Shown here: positions 6,087-8,423 of the stretch, in pieces
How positions within the stretch are numbered: the first letter of the stretch is position 1
Layout: each line of letters opens with the position of its first letter
Source of the DNA: Acholeplasmataceae bacterium
GTDB lineage: Bacteria; Bacillota_I; Bacilli_A; Acholeplasmatales; Acholeplasmataceae
NCBI GenBank assembly: GCA_023230825.1
Contig: JALNWO010000073.1
Coordinates: 1 to 8,423, forward strand
Length of the DNA stretch: 8,423 bases
Direction of reading: 5' to 3'
Notes under the pieces: model-generated
Database searches by the model: none
What the model saw: only the letters and a program-made list of their open reading frames with translations
What the model was told of the DNA's origin: nothing
Translations under genes and position numbers: made by a program

Positions 6087-6532
6087 CAATAAAAGAAATT
6101 CAACAAATAATCAAAGACTTTGAGTCATCAACATTAACGACATTAGAGTTAGAACTCAAAGACACAAAAATTAAATTATCTAAATTAAAAGAACCAGAAA
6201 TTATTCATAAAAATCTTGAACCAAAAATCCGAACTAAAGATCAACCACAAGTTGAAAACATAGAACCAGCAATTGAAGATCATCTCACTAAAATCCATTC
6301 ACCACTCGTGGGTACTTTTTATCATGCCTCTTCACCTGAAGCAAAACCGTATGTCAAGGTGGGCGATGTTGTTAAAAAAGGCCAAGTCGTTTGCATTATC
6401 GAAGCGATGAAAATAATGAACGAAATTACCGCTCCTGTAGAAGGTGTAATAGAAGCTATTTTAGTGAATAATAAAGAAGTTGTGGGTTATGACCAAGTTC
6501 TCATGACGATTGGAGAAGCGGTTGAAAAATAG
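6083..6532 (+). CDS. accB: Biotin carboxyl carrier protein of acetyl-CoA carboxylase
   Basis: A 149-aa BCCP subunit that carries biotin between the carboxylase and carboxyltransferase half-reactions making malonyl-CoA for fatty acid synthesis. The N-terminus MTIKEIQQIIKDFE is the usual AccB helix. It is followed by a charged, proline-containing linker (about 36-68) and the biotinyl domain from IHSPLVGTFYHASSPEAKPYV (71-91). The biotinylated lysine is K110 in EAMKIMNE (107-114), and the protein ends with the expected AVEK. A stop in the same frame at 6077-6079 fixes the start at 6083. The upstream GATGG is a weak ribosome binding site, which raises the possibility of coupling to the mini-ORFs before it. 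It overlaps accC by 11 nt. There is no fabZ between accB and accC, unlike many Lactobacillales fab clusters. Confidence 0.95.
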   Translation: MTIKEIQQIIKDFESSTLTTLELELKDTKIKLSKLKEPEIIHKNLEPKIRTKDQPQVENIEPAIEDHLTKIHSPLVGTFYHASSPEAKPYVKVGDVVKKGQVVCIIEAMKIMNEITAPVEGVIEAILVNNKEVVGYDQVLMTIGEAVEK

Positions 6533-7886
6533 ACTTCTTGTCGCAAATCGTGGTGAAATTGCTGTTCGGATTATCCGTGCTGCCAAAGAGTTAGGCATTG
6601 AAACAGTTGCTGTATACTCAAAAGCAGATGCGAAAAGTTTACATGTTAAAATTGCTGACCAAGCCGTTTGTATCGGTGAAAACGATAGTGCCGATAGTTA
6701 TTTAAATATGAATCGTGTTCTTTCTGCTGCCATATCGACTGGATGCAATGCCATCCATCCTGGATATGGCTTTTTAGCTGAAAATGCTGAATTTGTCGAA
6801 ATGGTCGAAAGTTGTCAAATTAAGTTTGTTGGTCCTTCCTCGCAAGCAATAGCGCAAATTGGTGATAAGTCAGCAGCAAGAACCCTTGCTAAAGGCCACA
6901 ACGTTCCTACTATTGAAGGTAGTGATGGTGTTGTTGAGACAGTTGAAGAAGGACTTAAGGTAGCTAAGAAAATTGGCTATCCCGTGATGATTAAAGCCTC
7001 AAGTGGTGGTGGTGGCAGAGGCATTAGTATTGTGCGTTCTGATACAGAGTTTAAAAATGCCTTTTCAAGAACGGCAATGGAAGCGGTCGCTAATTTTGGT
7101 GATGGTGCTTTATATATTGAAAAGTTTATTGAATCTCCACGCCACGTTGAGATTCAAATTATCGGTGATGAAGCAGGCAATTATGTTCATCTTTTTGAAA
7201 GAGATTGTTCTTTACAACGTAAAAACCAAAAAATGATTGAAGAATCACCAAGCCCTGTTTTAAACGAGCTTTTAAGAAGAAGAATGGGGATGGCGGCGTT
7301 AAAACTTGCAAAAGCCATTAATTATGTGAATGCAGGCACGGTTGAGTTTTTAGTCGATGCCAAACTTAATTTTTACTTTATTGAAATGAATACAAGAATT
7401 CAAGTCGAACATCCAGTAACAGAGATGATTACTGGTGTTGATTTAGTTAAAGAACAAATTCGCGTAGCTTATGGAAACACATTATCCTTTAAACAGCGTG
7501 ATCTTAAAATGAATGGCCATGCGATTGAATGTCGAATCAATGCTGAGCAGCCACTAAAAAATTTTATGCCTTCACCTGGTGAAATTAAAAACGTTTTATT
7601 TCCTGGCGGGCTTGGTGTCCGTGTGGATACACATATTTATCCTGGATACTCGATTCCTCCTTTTTATGATTCGATGATTGCAAAACTAATTGTTCACGCT
7701 CCAACACGTTTAGAAGCCATTAAAAAAATGCGCGTGGCTTTAGAACAGTTTGTTGTCGAAGGGATTGAAACAAATATTGAATATCAATATTTAATTATGT
7801 ATAATCCCGAATTTATTAAAGGCAATTATGATACTGGATTCATTCAAAGGTTTCATAAACTAGTTGAGGAAAGTAACAATGAATGA
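6522..7886 (+). CDS. accC: Biotin carboxylase subunit of acetyl-CoA carboxylase
   Basis: An ATP-grasp enzyme that carboxylates the biotin on AccB using ATP and bicarbonate. I place the start at TTG 6522, six bases after GGAG (6512-6515). This gives 454 aa beginning MKNRLLVANRGEIAVRI, the canonical AccC N-terminus; an upstream TTG at 6510 would add four residues. Key parts are the glycine-rich ATP loop KASSGGGGRG (158-167), RDCSLQRKNQK (227-237) and the catalytic EMNTRIQVEHPVTE (288-301, with R292 and E296), then the C-terminal domain with HAIECRINAE (333-342). The QRKNQK motif has Asn (N235) where most biotin carboxylases have His; similar Asn variants are, from memory, common in Lactobacillales. 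It overlaps accB by 11 nt and accD by 8 nt, so the three are likely coupled. The length is normal for the family. Confidence 0.95.
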   Translation: MKNRLLVANRGEIAVRIIRAAKELGIETVAVYSKADAKSLHVKIADQAVCIGENDSADSYLNMNRVLSAAISTGCNAIHPGYGFLAENAEFVEMVESCQIKFVGPSSQAIAQIGDKSAARTLAKGHNVPTIEGSDGVVETVEEGLKVAKKIGYPVMIKASSGGGGRGISIVRSDTEFKNAFSRTAMEAVANFGDGALYIEKFIESPRHVEIQIIGDEAGNYVHLFERDCSLQRKNQKMIEESPSPVLNELLRRRMGMAALKLAKAINYVNAGTVEFLVDAKLNFYFIEMNTRIQVEHPVTEMITGVDLVKEQIRVAYGNTLSFKQRDLKMNGHAIECRINAEQPLKNFMPSPGEIKNVLFPGGLGVRVDTHIYPGYSIPPFYDSMIAKLIVHAPTRLEAIKKMRVALEQFVVEGIETNIEYQYLIMYNPEFIKGNYDTGFIQRFHKLVEESNNE

Positions 7887-8423
7887 TTTTTTAGAACAAC
7901 GCAAAAAACGTTTAGAAGTTTTTAAAAAGACCGTTCGTAAAAAAGAAGTCACCTACAAACCGATTAATATTCCCGAAGGTCTCTTTTTAAAATGCGATCA
8001 GTGTGGAGCGGCTCTTTATGAGAAGAACTTACAAATCGGACAATACATTTGTCCCTTTTGTGATTATCATTTTCGGATGTCTGCTTTAAACCGGATGCAT
8101 CTAACCGTTGATGAAGGCAGTTTTGAACCTCTATTTGATGGCATACAATCATTAAACCCTTTAGGAATGCATGGTTATGAAGAAAAGTTAAACATCGGTA
8201 AAGCTTTATCAAAAATTAACGAAGCTTTCTTATGTGGGACAGCTCAAATAGTCGGGTCAAAAATTGCGATAGGTATTTTAGACTCAACGTTTATGATGGG
8301 TTCCATGGGGAGTGCTGTTGGAGAAAAAGTAACTCGCTTAATTGAGTATTCAACAACAGAAAAACTTCCGCTTATTATTTTTTCAGCTTCAGGTGGGGCG
8401 AGAATGCAAGAAGGTATTTTCTC
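7879..8423 (+). CDS. accD: Acetyl-CoA carboxylase carboxyltransferase beta subunit (partial, runs off right edge)
   Basis: The first 181 complete codons of AccD, which with AccA moves the carboxyl group from biotin to acetyl-CoA; a full-length protein is usually about 280-300 aa. The N-terminus is rich in Lys and Arg. It is followed by the four-cysteine zinc ribbon C39-x2-C42 and C58-x2-C61, typical of bacterial AccD. The crotonase-like domain then shows DSTFMMGSMGSAVGEK (135-150) and SASGGARMQEG (169-179), which build the oxyanion and acetyl-CoA site. The ATG overlaps the end of accC by 8 nt, with GAGGAAAG inside accC as ribosome binding site. The frame is open to the window end. accA is expected downstream but not seen. 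Confidence 0.95.
   Translation, partial: MNDFLEQRKKRLEVFKKTVRKKEVTYKPINIPEGLFLKCDQCGAALYEKNLQIGQYICPFCDYHFRMSALNRMHLTVDEGSFEPLFDGIQSLNPLGMHGYEEKLNIGKALSKINEAFLCGTAQIVGSKIAIGILDSTFMMGSMGSAVGEKVTRLIEYSTTEKLPLIIFSASGGARMQEGIF

Noticed and set aside
6510..6521. TTG at 6510 as start of accC
   Set aside because: GGAG at 6512-6515 lies inside this extension and is correctly spaced for the TTG at 6522, which also gives the usual AccC N-terminus.
1..8423. CRISPR array, insertion sequence, tRNA or rRNA genes, prophage or toxin-antitoxin genes
   Set aside because: No regularly spaced repeats, transposase motifs, terminal inverted repeats or cloverleaf-like sequence were seen; the genes present are metabolic or repair enzymes.

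Overview
The window comes from a low-GC Gram-positive bacterium (Bacillota), most likely Lactobacillales or a close relative. The evidence is A/T-rich sequence with mostly A/T-ending codons, strong AGGAGG-type ribosome binding sites, sigma-A promoters with extended -10 boxes, standard use of TGA as a stop, and a rho-independent terminator. Two weaker hints point to Lactobacillales: the biotin carboxylase carries the QRKNQK variant of the usual QRRHQK motif, and a FabT-like palindrome (TTTGA-N3-TCAAA) lies in the acetyl-CoA carboxylase leader. The genus cannot be named from this sequence alone.

Layout. Positions 1-114 hold only possible C-terminal or very short reading frames, closed by a bidirectional terminator (115-148). 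On the minus strand, 147-1721 encodes a cytoplasmic YwrD-type gamma-glutamyltransferase. A divergent promoter region (1722-1832) separates it from a tightly packed plus-strand operon. That operon encodes a short AlkA-type DNA-3-methyladenine glycosylase (1833-2441), a short glucose-6-phosphate dehydrogenase (2451-3815), a metal-dependent cyclase/kynurenine-formamidase-like hydrolase (3812-4441), a GNAT acetyltransferase (4431-4967) and a D-2-hydroxyacid dehydrogenase (4964-5884). Its genes are 9 nt apart or overlap by 4-11 nt, so they are probably cotranscribed and translationally coupled.

A 198-bp regulatory region (5885-6082) follows. It carries a near-consensus promoter, a palindrome filling the -35/-10 spacer, the FabT-like palindrome just after the predicted transcription start, and a lysine-rich 17-codon mini-ORF. 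That mini-ORF is chained by ATGA overlaps through a 7-codon mini-ORF to accB. The start of the acetyl-CoA carboxylase operon then runs off the right edge: accB (6083-6532), accC (6522-7886) and accD (7879 onward, partial).

How the genes fit together. AccB, AccC and AccD supply three of the four polypeptides that make malonyl-CoA for fatty acid synthesis; accA is expected just beyond the window. The preceding operon mixes base-excision repair, NADPH production and small-molecule enzymes whose shared purpose is not evident. One reading is that G6PDH makes NADPH, which the hydroxyacid dehydrogenase (its cofactor loop looks NADP-preferring) could use. Nothing here is clearly a new system. The least explained part is the accB leader, with two palindromes and two chained mini-cistrons.
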